Positions 12,098 to 23,880 of a stretch of DNA of 64,000 nucleotides are shown piece after piece. Numbering within the stretch: position 1 is the first letter of the stretch; each line of letters opens with the position of its first letter. Source of the DNA: Spinellus fusiger. Lineage: Eukaryota > Mucoromycota > Mucoromycetes > Mucorales > Phycomycetaceae. A program made the translations under genes and the position numbers. Where the stretch lies: contig JALLLS010000077.1 in NCBI GenBank assembly GCA_025094145.1, positions 1 through 64,000 of the forward strand, given 5' to 3'. The notes beneath the pieces are model-generated. The model did no database searches and was not told where the DNA came from. It was given only the letters and a program-made list of their open reading frames with translations.

Positions 12098-12375
12098 GTA
12101 GATGCCCAGTATAGCTGAGTGGTAGAAATCAGAGATTTCACCGGTGCGATCCTGGTTCAACCCTTAGATGACCACTGGTGGAAGGGCATCTACAGCTCCT
12201 ACCAGTTGTCTCTCTGTTCTCTTGACCCTTTCCTCTGATTTGTCTCCTGTAGTGCCTAGGCTGTCTTTCGAGTTTTTTCTGGCGTAACTTTCTCTCTGTA
12301 CTCTCTTGGCTAGCAAAAGGCCTTATAGGAGGTATGCCATTTAGCCATTATATAATCAATAATAATCTTTTTTAA
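12098..12375 (+). mobile_element. Candidate tRNA-derived SINE with 14-bp target-site duplication
   Basis: The 278-bp insert is flanked by perfect direct repeats AAAGGTAGATTACC at 12,084-12,097 and 12,376-12,389, as expected for LINE-driven retroposition. Its 5' part has a pol III box A (TAGCTGAGTGG, 12,112-12,122) and box B-like sequence about 30-42 nt on (GGTGCGATCC at 12,143 and GGTTCAACCC at 12,154). The first ten bases (GTAGATGCCC) pair perfectly with GGGCATCTAC at 12,184-12,193, closing a roughly 96-nt tRNA-like head. A non-tRNA body and a tail ending CTTTTTTAA follow. No other copy was seen in this window. Confidence 0.75.
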
Positions 12376-12389
12376 AAAGGTAGATTACC
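12376..12389. repeat. Right target-site duplication of the SINE
   Basis: This is the second copy of AAAGGTAGATTACC, directly following the element's T/A-rich tail. Both copies are perfect, so the insertion is fairly recent compared with the decayed neighbours. Confidence 0.8.
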
Positions 12390-13331
12390 AAATACAAAAA
12401 AAATATAATTATGCTCATCATTATATAAAATATATTTTATAATTAAAAAAGTTGAAGGAGATTGTCTATACAATTCATAAAGTTTTAGTTATGGCCATAG
12501 CAAAGTAAATTAGTCAAAAAGTGTATCGGAGATTTAATTTTGCTATTATTTTGGATCTCATTGTATTCGTTTTTTATGGCGTAAACTTTTATATCGGTAA
12601 TCGGTAACAAAGAATATCAAAGAAGCTTATTATTACACATGTATCAATTTTTCATTAGTGTATATTTTAATGTAAAGAGTGTTAATAAATATCTTCTTAA
12701 AATGTTTTATAAATAAAACTATTGTACTATTGAGTGAGATTTTATCAAAAAAAAAACTTACTGTAATAGTATAGTGCTCAGCTTCTCTTTAAACAACCAA
12801 GATCATTTTTTTGGGGAAGAGGTAATTATTTGCTGGACGTGATACATCTATGATTTTTTCTTGTCTCTGTATTCCCAGAAAAATTTATATCTCATCAACA
12901 TCTTTTTGAATATCTTGTTACGCATAACTGTGTAATCTTCCTGTAAACAAATTATTTGTCGGGATTTGTTTTTCATCTGCAGTTTTTCAGCTAGAATTTT
13001 TTTATTGAATAAACCCGCAGTTTCATTTGTTGGGAACATCAACCTCGCCATGCAGTACTTGAATCACTCCGACAATAAATATACAGCTTACAAGTCCTCT
13101 CTTAGCATTACTTGAGGATATATATAGTAAATTCTGTATCTATTTCCCGGGGAGTGTCCGAGACTTTAAAGTTTACTTTTTTTTTTAATTTTCTGATCAC
13201 TAAAACACTTGTACTTTTTATATTGTCTATCTTTTTATTATGAAAGTTTCTATCATTTTTTTTTAATTATGTTAAGTTTAAAAATTCTTCAAGTTTCTTT
13301 GATAACTTTTACATTATCATAAGTACATATA
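12390..13331. other. AT-rich spacer left of the palindrome
   Basis: No gene or repeat could be assigned. A 67-codon minus ORF (12,848-13,051) has no recognisable motif. The palindrome arm begins at about 13,332. Confidence 0.4.
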
Positions 13332-13528
13332 TAAAGTGACTCTTAAAAAGTAGCTGGTCATTTTCAAATTCAAATTTCATCTTTATATATATATATATAT
13401 ATTATATTCGTACATTTCTTAATAGTGTTATAACTTCATGAATTCATTAGCTAAAGACGTAAAACTTTCAATAGATACATAGAATAGTGTTTAGAATACA
13501 TAAAAGAAGTTTTATTATAAGGTTGCTT

Positions 13529-14249
13529 AGTAACTACTGTGATCATCCTTGACATCTCTGCCCCATGCTGGCAATGAGGGTGTCTGTCACTTCCTTCTAT
13601 ATTTTACCCTATTCCAGCATCAGAGCCATCTCCAACTTCTGTTTGGCAGAATATACCCTTCTTTCTCTCCTAAGGACCTTATTGAAATAAGCCCAAAGAT
13701 GCTCAGTTGGATTGAGATCAGTATTGAGAGAGCCATTAAATAGTCATTACTATACCATTTACTACTCTCTAATTGAGTTGCCTTGCTCGTATGGGGTCCA
13801 GCATTGTCATCCTATAGGCGGTCACTGACTTCAGGGTTTATAATCAAAAGATATTTGAGTCCATAGTAGTAGAATTTTTCCAAGATATCAAGGTACCTCT
13901 TCAGAGTCTTGTCTGATACCTTGATGGCCATGCTTGTCCTGATGGCTACTTTGGTCTGGCGGGAGTTGCTCATTACAGTTCTTTTCAACCACCGGTGGGC
14001 CCTGTCGTCTAACTTTCTTTTTCTGCCACTCTTGGGTGATGGTTCAACTTGGTTGGTTTTCTTGTAGTGCTTTACTATGTTTCTCACCGTGGAAGCAGGC
14101 ATGTTGAACATATGAGATGGCTTAGCTTGGGTGTTGTTCATGTTCAGCACCTCATGCAAGATGGCTGAAAGAGTCTTGAGGCTGGTATATTTCCCATAAA
14201 TCTCGGGAGTTTTGACAATGATGTTGATGTTATTATATGAATCAGACAT
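13529..14249 (-). pseudogene. Tc1/mariner transposase relic (left arm copy)
   Basis: The minus strand reads a Tc1-type N-terminal region starting at Met 14,249 (MSDSYNNINIIVK). It has a helix-turn-helix segment (PASTVRNIVKHYKK) and a basic linker (PKSGRKRKLDDR). It then jumps at a TAG to the second catalytic aspartate region (DDNAGPHTSK) and decays through the IEHLW region to SMGQRCQG. The stretch that should hold the first catalytic aspartate is deleted. It is identical to the right-arm copy at 23,160-23,880. Confidence 0.8.
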
Positions 14250-14339
14250 TATATGAAAAAAAGAATGTTTTTTTTTGTATGAAAATAGCCCGGAATCTGA
14301 AAGAGTAAAAAAACGGTTACTTATTGAGGGTATAATTTT

Positions 14340-14808
14340 AGGCACTTGAGATAAGTTTGGAGACACGTAGGGCCTGAAGGGGCTGACTGCTGACACAAAG
14401 GAGATAAAAGAATAGGGCATGGGGGTGTTTTCGCAAGGGCAAGGGTATAGAGTAAAGGCGAGATATAGAATATACCACGAACAAAGTAGGGTACAGGGAA
14501 CAGACAGGTTTATAGTCTGGCTGTGGCACTTTGTGCAAACACAGTTCAGAACTAACGAAAAGGAAAGAGACACAAAGAAAACAGGTTGGGATCAAGAAGT
14601 AGCCCACTATCCAAGTCAATGAAAGTCTATAGTAATTAACAATAATTCAGAAGTAGCTCAGGTCAAGGTCTGTTTTATTAGAGGTAGTAAACTACACTTT
14701 TTATACTAGTTGCTAGTTTATTCCCTATGACGTGGGGTCTCGTCTTCTTGTCATTGCAAACATACTTTCCACCAAACCTCCAAGAAGATTGGGTAATCAC
14801 ACTACACT
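14340..14808. repeat. ~470-bp dispersed repeat (left arm), LTR-like
   Basis: Three copies exist in the window: here, its mirror (22,601-23,069) and a diverged one at about 39,500-40,024. Read on the minus strand it begins TGTGAGACAGTGTAG. It contains a TATAAAAAGTG box and shortly after an AATAAAACAGACC signal, and carries the block ACAAAGAAAACAGGTTGGGA (plus strand). TATA and polyadenylation signals close together suggest an LTR, but no terminal CA or internal region was found. Confidence 0.65.
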
Positions 14809-15212
14809 GTCTCACAAGGGTTACTTTAGTGAGTTTCTTTTTAATTTTAATTTTTAGAAAGATCTATTGTCCTAGATAAACACAAAAATGTTAATTAAGT
14901 ATAAAATAAGTCCACATCGATGGTATACCATTTAACAGTGTAATCACGTCCACGCTCTCATAGTTCTCCTGGTCTGGACTTTGTACTGGATTGTTTATTA
15001 GTAAAATTTAGTAAAAATCTATGTATGTGAATAATATTAATAATGAATACTTTACATGCTGACTTCTCATTCACAATGAACAGAAGAAACAAAGGTAAGA
15101 GAGACTAATATATAGATAAGAATCAAAAATGATTTCAACATAGTAGTAGGATATTATAATTTAAAGAACAGAATCAATAGCAAAAAATGAGTCTATAGAT
15201 CAGCTTCTTACA

Positions 15213-16507
15213 CAGTCCCATACAATAAATGAGTGGACAGCAAATTTATTTTATTTTATTTTGAAAAGTAAAGGCATACCTATCAGTCTAAGATGTTCAT
15301 AATAAAATATTTATGGAATAATACAATATTTGGAACAGTTGTTCTTTAGATGATCGTCTATATTTTTATTATAAGAATATTGTTTAGTACTTTGTAGCAA
15401 AGCCTTTATTCTTCATTACAGCGAAGCACCTCCTTGGCATATTATCCAATAAGTTTTCCAGAAACTCATTTGGGATCTTCTTTTCAAGATAAGTCCAGAC
15501 ATGCCCACTTGGGTTAAGATCTGGACTTTGTGCAAGCCAAAAATCAAAAACCTATGATCATGCATCTCTTTTGTTTGTACCACCTACTATATGTTCCTGT
15601 ATGGAAAAGAACACCGTCCACTTGGAAGAGCATGGTCTCATTGAGGTTCTCTTGCAATTGAAGGAACCAGGGAAGAAGGTATTTAGCAAGTACATTAACA
15701 TACTTGTCTTGATTAACTGATCCCTCCAAGAGTACAAGAGGTCCTACACCTCCACGCCAAAAGCAACCCCAAACTATGACCCAGTCCTTGCTATACTTGT
15801 ATGTTTATTGTGTATAGTGTTCCTCATACCTTTTATCTTCCTGATCACTCTAGTCCCTTTATTATTGACCAAAACTGTAAAATGGGATTTATCAGACCAA
15901 ACGATGTTACTCCACCTCTCCGCTAGCCAATTAGTCTTGTTTTTACACAATTCCAATTGTCTTTGCTTGTGAGTAAGTGTCATACCATGTAGTCTTGATG
16001 GTGAACATGAAAAAAACCTGAGTTCATTTATGTATTTTAGAAATGTACTACGGCAAATATCCACGCCTGCATCATTCATATTTTTCAAATCATATGCAAT
16101 TGTTTGCATAGGGTTTCTGCAAATAGACAGAACGATATCCAGTTTTGAAGTAGATGAAACCTTTTCAGGTCTTCCTGTACACATTTTGGGTCGATTTATG
16201 CCTTTATTTTTATACAATATAACTATCCTGCCCACTGTGCTCTTTGGGATGTCAAGATCGTCAGCAATCTCTTGATAAGTAGCATGTCTTTTTTATTGTC
16301 CTATGGTTTGACCTCTAATAAACATATTATGCTCTTTCCTTTTGATAGGACTATCTTCATGTTCTTGGCTAAGAGTTGTCTGATTTTCATTGAATAAAGT
16401 TATCTTTTAAATAAGTTATAAAAGAAAAGAAAAAGACCTCTTTTATTTTTGAATAATAAAAAAAATAGAAATTTATCTTTTGTCTAGTCACTTATTACTT
16501 GGGACTG
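15213..16507 (-). mobile_element. Tc1/mariner element, family shared with 35,948 (left arm copy)
   Basis: This is a 1.3-kb element with imperfect terminal repeats (CAGTCCCATACAATAAATGA and CAGTCCCAAGTAATAAGTGA) and TA after the right end. Minus-strand pieces give a transposase: WSNIVWSDKSHF (first Asp), VIVWGCFW, LFQVDGVLFHTG (second Asp) and WLAQSPDLNPSGHVW, where the final Glu position reads Gly. A frameshift near 15,790, an in-frame TAA nearby and another shift near 15,545 break it. The copy at 36 kb is less damaged. Confidence 0.85.
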
Positions 16508-16689
16508 TACATATAAACATTTCAAATACTTCAGTGAAAAAATAAATGCAGAGAAAGTAAACAGAAGAAAAGAAGAATACAAAACTTCAAATGAAGGAAA
16601 AATATTGAAAAATGAGAGATGAAAGTAAATGATAATTAAGAATAGATATCCAAAAGGCTATAAAGTCAACAAGAAAAACATGACATCAA

Positions 16690-18600
16690 AGAGACAACCG
16701 TCATCCTGGGGTGATTTAAAATCCAACGAGGGATACCTAAAGCAACTTGGACAATCCCGAGGACACAAACACAGCAACCACACTAGCAGCTTCTGGCTTT
16801 ACTAAACGGGCTAAGAATGGGTGGTAGAGGAGAGATCGGAGGAAAAGTGAGGATAAAGAGATTGTTGCTGAAGGAGCCTTTGCACTCTATGGCGGCGTTG
16901 ATGTTCCCACTCAACACATCTATCAGTAGTCTCAATGAGTAAGCTACCGTCACTAGTATATTCTTATCGCGCACTAGACTAGTAATTTCACTTTGAAGAT
17001 GTTCAAGATAAGCTATTTTTAATGGATATTTAGGAGGGTTATGAGCCCGTCCTATTCTTTGAACATTTTGCCAGAGTACATTGCCATGTAGTTTAATCCA
17101 TCTGGCTTCACTCTGGGGTGCTTCAATCTGAGGGACAAGGCAGCAGAGGAGGGTGTATTCAGGAAGGGTAGCTGCATGCTCAACAAATCTGGCTTGCAGA
17201 TAAAGGAAACGAGAGTATATGTTAGGGAGGGTGGCTAATTGAGCAACCTGAATTGTTCCAAATCTTGCAGTAGCAGATCTAACCAGAGGGAGTGTTGCTG
17301 TCTTGAATTACAGCAATAATTTTATCAAACAAAGAATATCCTAACATACTACTATTATTATTCTTTTATAAAATATATGAAAAAAGGTTAAAAAAATCAT
17401 AGCACATTATCTAAGATCACTATTAAAACTTCATATCATTAAATTGTTTAAATGATCAATGACCTGATATACAGATAAATTTCCAAGTTCAAGATCATTT
17501 TTCTAACTTTAAATATAAAAATTATCTTTTAGTTATTAAAAAAAAATAAGTACTAGAAAAAACATGATTGTATTTAAAGATATTGAGTAATTATATGAAG
17601 ACCAGACTGTATCTCCAAGACAAAGTCTCAGACAAACAGACTGACAGATTTGTAGCAGGCAGATGCTTAGTCTATTCACATTACAAATAGCCAACCCATA
17701 CTTAAGAATAGGCCAAACAAAAACAGTATATGCTCCTAGGGCTGCTATAATCCCAAAGCCATACATGTTTACACCCATTCCTCTCAGCTTTTGCATTACT
17801 GCAATTGCCTTGACTTGTGAGTGTGAGAAAAGTGCGTCTTGGTTAATACCTTGACGTGAAGAAGGGATACCAAGGTACTTGAAAGTATCACAGGTTGGAA
17901 GCTCGTTGCCATAGAGATAAAACGGCACATTGGCTGGGGCATTGAGTACTTCACATTTGGAGGGACTCTATTTATAGCCAAGGAGGGTCGAGTGAATTTC
18001 GGCAAGTGCCAGCATTTAATGTATATCTTCTGGGCAGCCCATAAGAGCCACATCATCAGCATAGAACAAACAATTCACAGGAGCCGAAGTAACAGTGACA
18101 TGAGATGGACATTAAGAGAAATCTGACGACTCAGAAGAGTCATCCGAAACTGTAGAAGTAGGAAAAGGATTGTGAAGGGAATTCTGTAACTCGTCAAGCA
18201 ATGCGTGAACAGTTACCTGTGGGGAAGCAAAAGAGAAAGGATTTCGAGCACAGAGATTAATGGACCGTCTCATGATAGGTGGGTGCATACCAACAAGTAT
18301 TAGGGATACCGAAGCAAACCTCAAGAAATATGGAAGAGTATCAATGAAAATAGAATAAAGGAATGGAGAAAGAATACTACCCTGTAAGACCTTGTTTAGG
18401 TAAAATGTTCCGGGATACTACATTTTTTAGAACCACATTCACCACAATGTCATCAAATAAGCTCTGTAGTAGCAAGAGCAACGGCTGAGACACAACAGGA
18501 ATCAGTGACTTCCATATGACAGAGCGTTCCACACTATCATATGCAGTAAAGCCTAATACAGTTAGTTATAATAAAGGATTCAAGTTTTTGATTTTCTGAC
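16690..18600 (-). pseudogene. LINE reverse transcriptase fragment crossing the left inner palindrome edge
   Basis: Read on the minus strand from about 18,590: AYDSVERSVIWKSLIP, then QGSILSPFLYSIFIDTLP (RT motif B, about 18,330-18,390), VNCLFYADDVALMG (motif C with intact YADD, about 18,045-18,080), and CDTFKYLGIP (about 17,860). Next come an AT-rich interruption (17,300-17,600) and a C-terminal part (VPQIEAPQSEARWIKLHGNV, about 17,080-17,140). Stops and shifts are present. It is a different LINE from the one at 1-3985, whose motif C is YADN. Its 5' end is cut near 18,600. Confidence 0.8.
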
Positions 18601-19608
18601 CAAAAAATTGCCCCAAAAAATATCTTTTTTTTTATCTTTTTCTTATTCTATTCCTTTTTCATAATATGCCTACCTAATCTAAAACTAATGAGCAAACAAA
18701 AAAATCTATCTCTACCAAAAAAAAAAGATTTACTGATTAATTCACTCATTGTCTCATTGTACATAAGGCAATTATAAATTACGCCACTTAAGTATAGATT
18801 ACTAATCATTATAACATAAATTATAATATAATATCTTGTGTTCTAAAGAGATAAAGAGAGACCGGTGATTTCAAGACTAGAAAAGGCACTGGGATCAATA
18901 ATTTTCTTGATATGAGAAACGAGAGACAAGTATCTCAAGAGTTGGTTCAAGATTGTTTTTTAGACACTAAAGAAGCTTCACTAGAGCATGACCACCAAAG
19001 AGTCTATTGTCACATTTTAGAAGATGATTAAAAAAAACATAGCCTGTTTCCTTAAAAGGTGGTAAAGAGGCCTATTCTTACCACTAAAGACAAGAAAATG
19101 AGACTTGCTTGTGCTTAAGACCATGAGATTATTCGGTCAATTGGAAATAACAGGACTGAGCAAAGATGATCTTTATTGAGTGAAGAGTGGTTCCTTATGG
19201 TTGTTTCATTGAATAAGTACACCATTGTAGAGCCATTAATTATGTGTCTCTACTTTAATCGACTTTGATAGGTCTTATTTAATCCACTAAGGATTTATAG
19301 ATGAAGGCAGCTCATTAAGTGTCCGATAATTTGAGCTTAGAAGGTTGATTTGTAGTTACGACCGATCAGTGAGATGATACAGAGATGTACTATGGTACTT
19401 GTGTGCACTCAAGCCTTCATAGAGTATTCTGAATGTCACAGTATACTACTCATGTTGACCAATTCATGAAGAATCTTTGGATTGAAGTCGGAACACGACA
19501 GGGTGGCTGACATGCTCAATGCGCGAATAGCAACCAATACCCAAAAATAAAAAAAAATACTTTAAACTGTATATAAAATATTTCCGATTCACAAACTAAA
19601 GTGATGTC
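17801..19608. other. Palindrome spacer (1.8 kb), itself a mosaic of relics
   Basis: The left third is the RT part of the LINE described above. Positions 18,600-18,840 are AT-rich with nothing visible. Positions 18,840-19,130 hold scraps of a Tc1 transposase (KRPILTTKDKKMRLACA near 19,065-19,115). Positions 19,130-19,500 are an inverted copy of the repeat at 4990-5545. The last 100 bases before the right arm are unassigned. Confidence 0.6.
19130..19500. repeat. Truncated copy of the 5-kb dispersed repeat
   Basis: It is inverted relative to 4990-5545 and lacks that copy's 50-bp tandem block. It stops within the transposase text at GAAGTCGGAACACGACAGG, where the other copy continues. The break lies 100 bp from the inner edge of the right palindrome arm. 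Confidence 0.7.
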
Positions 19609-20719
19609 AGTAATACAGAAGCTGAGAGGAATGGGTGTAAACATGTATGGCTTTGGGATTATAGCAGCCCTAGGAGCATATACTGTTTTTGTTTGGCCTA
19701 TTCTTAAGTATGGGTTGGCTATTTGTAATGTGAATAGACTAAGCATCTGCCTGCTACAAATCTGTCAGTCTGTTTGTCTGAGACTTTGTCTTGGAGATAC
19801 AGTCTGGTCTTCATATAATTACTCAATATCTTTAAATACAATCATGTTTTTTCTAGTACTTATTTTTTTTTAATAACTAAAAGATAATTTTTATATTTAA
19901 AGTTAGAAAAATGATCTTGAACTTGGAAATTTATCTGTATATCAGGTCATTGATCATTTAAACAATTTAATGATATGAAGTTTTAATAGTGATCTTAGAT
20001 AATGTGCTATGATTTTTTTAACCTTTTTTCATATATTTTATAAAAGAATAATAATAGTAGTATGTTAGGATATTCTTTGTTTGATAAAATTATTGCTGTA
20101 ATTCAAGACAGCAACACTCCCTCTGGTTAGATCTGCTACTGCAAGATTTGGAACAATTCAGGTTGCTCAATTAGCCACCCTCCCTAACATATACTCTCGT
20201 TTCCTTTATCTGCAAGCCAGATTTGTTGAGCATGCAGCTACCCTTCCTGAATACACCCTCCTCTGCTGCCTTGTCCCTCAGATTGAAGCACCCCAGAGTG
20301 AAGCCAGATGGATTAAACTACATGGCAATGTACTCTGGCAAAATGTTCAAAGAATAGGACGGGCTCATAACCCTCCTAAATATCCATTAAAAATAGCTTA
20401 TCTTGAACATCTTCAAAGTGAAATTACTAGTCTAGTGCGCGATAAGAATATACTAGTGACGGTAGCTTACTCATTGAGACTACTGATAGATGTGTTGAGT
20501 GGGAACATCAACGCCGCCATAGAGTGCAAAGGCTCCTTCAGCAACAATCTCTTTATCCTCACTTTTCCTCCGATCTCTCCTCTACCACCCATTCTTAGCC
20601 CGTTTAGTAAAGCCAGAAGCTGCTAGTGTGGTTGCTGTGTTTGTGTCCTCGGGATTGTCCAAGTTGCTTTAGGTATCCCTCGTTGGATTTTAAATCACCC
20701 CAGGATGACGGTTGTCTCT
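19609..20719 (+). pseudogene. Truncated copy of the same LINE fragment (right arm)
   Basis: This is the mirror of 16,690-17,800. It begins abruptly inside the thumb region (QKLRGMGVNMYGFG) with no upstream RT. The catalytic motifs present in the left spacer are therefore absent here, and the truncation point equals the inner palindrome edge. Confidence 0.85.
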
Positions 20720-20901
20720 TTGATGTCATGTTTTTCTTGTTGACTTTATAGCCTTTTGGATATCTATTCTTAATTATCATTTACTTTCATCTCTCATTTT
20801 TCAATATTTTTCCTTCATTTGAAGTTTTGTATTCTTCTTTTCTTCTGTTTACTTTCTCTGCATTTATTTTTTCACTGAAGTATTTGAAATGTTTATATGT
20901 A

Positions 20902-22196
20902 CAGTCCCAAGTAATAAGTGACTAGACAAAAGATAAATTTCTATTTTTTTTATTATTCAAAAATAAAAGAGGTCTTTTTCTTTTCTTTTATAACTTATTT
21001 AAAAGATAACTTTATTCAATGAAAATCAGACAACTCTTAGCCAAGAACATGAAGATAGTCCTATCAAAAGGAAAGAGCATAATATGTTTATTAGAGGTCA
21101 AACCATAGGACAATAAAAAAGACATGCTACTTATCAAGAGATTGCTGACGATCTTGACATCCCAAAGAGCACAGTGGGCAGGATAGTTATATTGTATAAA
21201 AATAAAGGCATAAATCGACCCAAAATGTGTACAGGAAGACCTGAAAAGGTTTCATCTACTTCAAAACTGGATATCGTTCTGTCTATTTGCAGAAACCCTA
21301 TGCAAACAATTGCATATGATTTGAAAAATATGAATGATGCAGGCGTGGATATTTGCCGTAGTACATTTCTAAAATACATAAATGAACTCAGGTTTTTTTC
21401 ATGTTCACCATCAAGACTACATGGTATGACACTTACTCACAAGCAAAGACAATTGGAATTGTGTAAAAACAAGACTAATTGGCTAGCGGAGAGGTGGAGT
21501 AACATCGTTTGGTCTGATAAATCCCATTTTACAGTTTTGGTCAATAATAAAGGGACTAGAGTGATCAGGAAGATAAAAGGTATGAGGAACACTATACACA
21601 ATAAACATACAAGTATAGCAAGGACTGGGTCATAGTTTGGGGTTGCTTTTGGCGTGGAGGTGTAGGACCTCTTGTACTCTTGGAGGGATCAGTTAATCAA
21701 GACAAGTATGTTAATGTACTTGCTAAATACCTTCTTCCCTGGTTCCTTCAATTGCAAGAGAACCTCAATGAGACCATGCTCTTCCAAGTGGACGGTGTTC
21801 TTTTCCATACAGGAACATATAGTAGGTGGTACAAACAAAAGAGATGCATGATCATAGGTTTTTGATTTTTGGCTTGCACAAAGTCCAGATCTTAACCCAA
21901 GTGGGCATGTCTGGACTTATCTTGAAAAGAAGATCCCAAATGAGTTTCTGGAAAACTTATTGGATAATATGCCAAGGAGGTGCTTCGCTGTAATGAAGAA
22001 TAAAGGCTTTGCTACAAAGTACTAAACAATATTCTTATAATAAAAATATAGACGATCATCTAAAGAACAACTGTTCCAAATATTGTATTATTCCATAAAT
22101 ATTTTATTATGAACATCTTAGACTGATAGGTATGCCTTTACTTTTCAAAATAAAATAAAATAAATTTGCTGTCCACTCATTTATTGTATGGGACTG
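20902..22196 (+). mobile_element. Tc1/mariner element (right arm copy)
   Basis: This is the mirror of 15,213-16,507, with the two open segments at 21,174-21,635 and 21,680-21,865 on the plus strand. It shares every stop and frameshift with the left copy, so the damage predates the arm duplication. Confidence 0.85.
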
Positions 22197-22600
22197 TGTA
22201 AGAAGCTGATCTATAGACTCATTTTTTGCTATTGATTCTGTTCTTTAAATTATAATATCCTACTACTATGTTGAAATCATTTTTGATTCTTATCTATATA
22301 TTAGTCTCTCTTACCTTTGTTTCTTCTGTTCATTGTGAATGAGAAGTCAGCATGTAAAGTATTCATTATTAATATTATTCACATACATAGATTTTTACTA
22401 AATTTTACTAATAAACAATCCAGTACAAAGTCCAGACCAGGAGAACTATGAGAGCGTGGACGTGATTACACTGTTAAATGGTATACCATCGATGTGGACT
22501 TATTTTATACTTAATTAACATTTTTGTGTTTATCTAGGACAATAGATCTTTCTAAAAATTAAAATTAAAAAGAAACTCACTAAAGTAACCCTTGTGAGAC

Positions 22601-23069
22601 AGTGTAGTGTGATTACCCAATCTTCTTGGAGGTTTGGTGGAAAGTATGTTTGCAATGACAAGAAGACGAGACCCCACGTCATAGGGAATAAACTAGCAAC
22701 TAGTATAAAAAGTGTAGTTTACTACCTCTAATAAAACAGACCTTGACCTGAGCTACTTCTGAATTATTGTTAATTACTATAGACTTTCATTGACTTGGAT
22801 AGTGGGCTACTTCTTGATCCCAACCTGTTTTCTTTGTGTCTCTTTCCTTTTCGTTAGTTCTGAACTGTGTTTGCACAAAGTGCCACAGCCAGACTATAAA
22901 CCTGTCTGTTCCCTGTACCCTACTTTGTTCGTGGTATATTCTATATCTCGCCTTTACTCTATACCCTTGCCCTTGCGAAAACACCCCCATGCCCTATTCT
23001 TTTATCTCCTTTGTGTCAGCAGTCAGCCCCTTCAGGCCCTACGTGTCTCCAAACTTATCTCAAGTGCCT
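22601..23069. repeat. ~470-bp dispersed repeat (right arm), LTR-like
   Basis: This is the mirror copy of 14,340-14,808. Open frames reported across it (for example 22,790-23,071) are by-products of its base composition and have no domain. Confidence 0.65.
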
Positions 23070-23159
23070 AAAATTATACCCTCAATAAGTAACCGTTTTT
23101 TTACTCTTTCAGATTCCGGGCTATTTTCATACAAAAAAAAACATTCTTTTTTTCATATA

Positions 23160-23880
23160 ATGTCTGATTCATATAATAACATCAACATCATTGTCAAAAC
23201 TCCCGAGATTTATGGGAAATATACCAGCCTCAAGACTCTTTCAGCCATCTTGCATGAGGTGCTGAACATGAACAACACCCAAGCTAAGCCATCTCATATG
23301 TTCAACATGCCTGCTTCCACGGTGAGAAACATAGTAAAGCACTACAAGAAAACCAACCAAGTTGAACCATCACCCAAGAGTGGCAGAAAAAGAAAGTTAG
23401 ACGACAGGGCCCACCGGTGGTTGAAAAGAACTGTAATGAGCAACTCCCGCCAGACCAAAGTAGCCATCAGGACAAGCATGGCCATCAAGGTATCAGACAA
23501 GACTCTGAAGAGGTACCTTGATATCTTGGAAAAATTCTACTACTATGGACTCAAATATCTTTTGATTATAAACCCTGAAGTCAGTGACCGCCTATAGGAT
23601 GACAATGCTGGACCCCATACGAGCAAGGCAACTCAATTAGAGAGTAGTAAATGGTATAGTAATGACTATTTAATGGCTCTCTCAATACTGATCTCAATCC
23701 AACTGAGCATCTTTGGGCTTATTTCAATAAGGTCCTTAGGAGAGAAAGAAGGGTATATTCTGCCAAACAGAAGTTGGAGATGGCTCTGATGCTGGAATAG
23801 GGTAAAATATAGAAGGAAGTGACAGACACCCTCATTGCCAGCATGGGGCAGAGATGTCAAGGATGATCACAGTAGTTACT
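23160..23880 (+). pseudogene. Tc1/mariner transposase relic (right arm copy)
   Basis: This is the mirror of 13,529-14,249. The 145-codon open part (23,160-23,597) encodes the DNA-binding half of a Tc1 transposase. The open frame extends upstream to 22,836, but that part belongs to the neighbouring repeat, so Met 23,160 is the likely original start. After the TAG at 23,595-23,597 the frame resumes with DDNAGPHTSK and ends near TLIASMGQRCQ. Its 3' flank is recognisably similar to sequence after 27,174, so a relic of the same family surrounds the element at 25,807. Confidence 0.8.

Larger units (their letters stand above)
13332..17800 (+). repeat. Left arm of a ~4.47-kb near-perfect inverted repeat
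   Basis: Every position x in this arm pairs with 37,409 - x in the right arm. All mirrored ORFs have coordinates summing to exactly 37,409 and identical translations, so there is no net indel over about 4.47 kb. One mismatch was seen near the outer edge (13,353 versus 24,056); scattered mismatches begin at the inner edge after about 17,788. The arm contains, outside to inside, a Tc1 relic, a shared 470-bp repeat, a complete-length Tc1 element and LINE fragments, all on the minus strand. Confidence 0.9.

Noticed and set aside
12101..12190. A stand-alone tRNA gene at the SINE head
   Set aside because: Box A and box B are present, but the stem and loop spacing does not give a normal cloverleaf, and the flanking 14-bp duplication lies around the whole 278-bp unit, so a SINE fits better.
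22836..23159. An extra 108-residue N-terminal extension of the arm Tc1 transposase
   Set aside because: This part lies in the LTR-like repeat, which also occurs without the transposase at 39,500, so Met 23,160 is the likely start.
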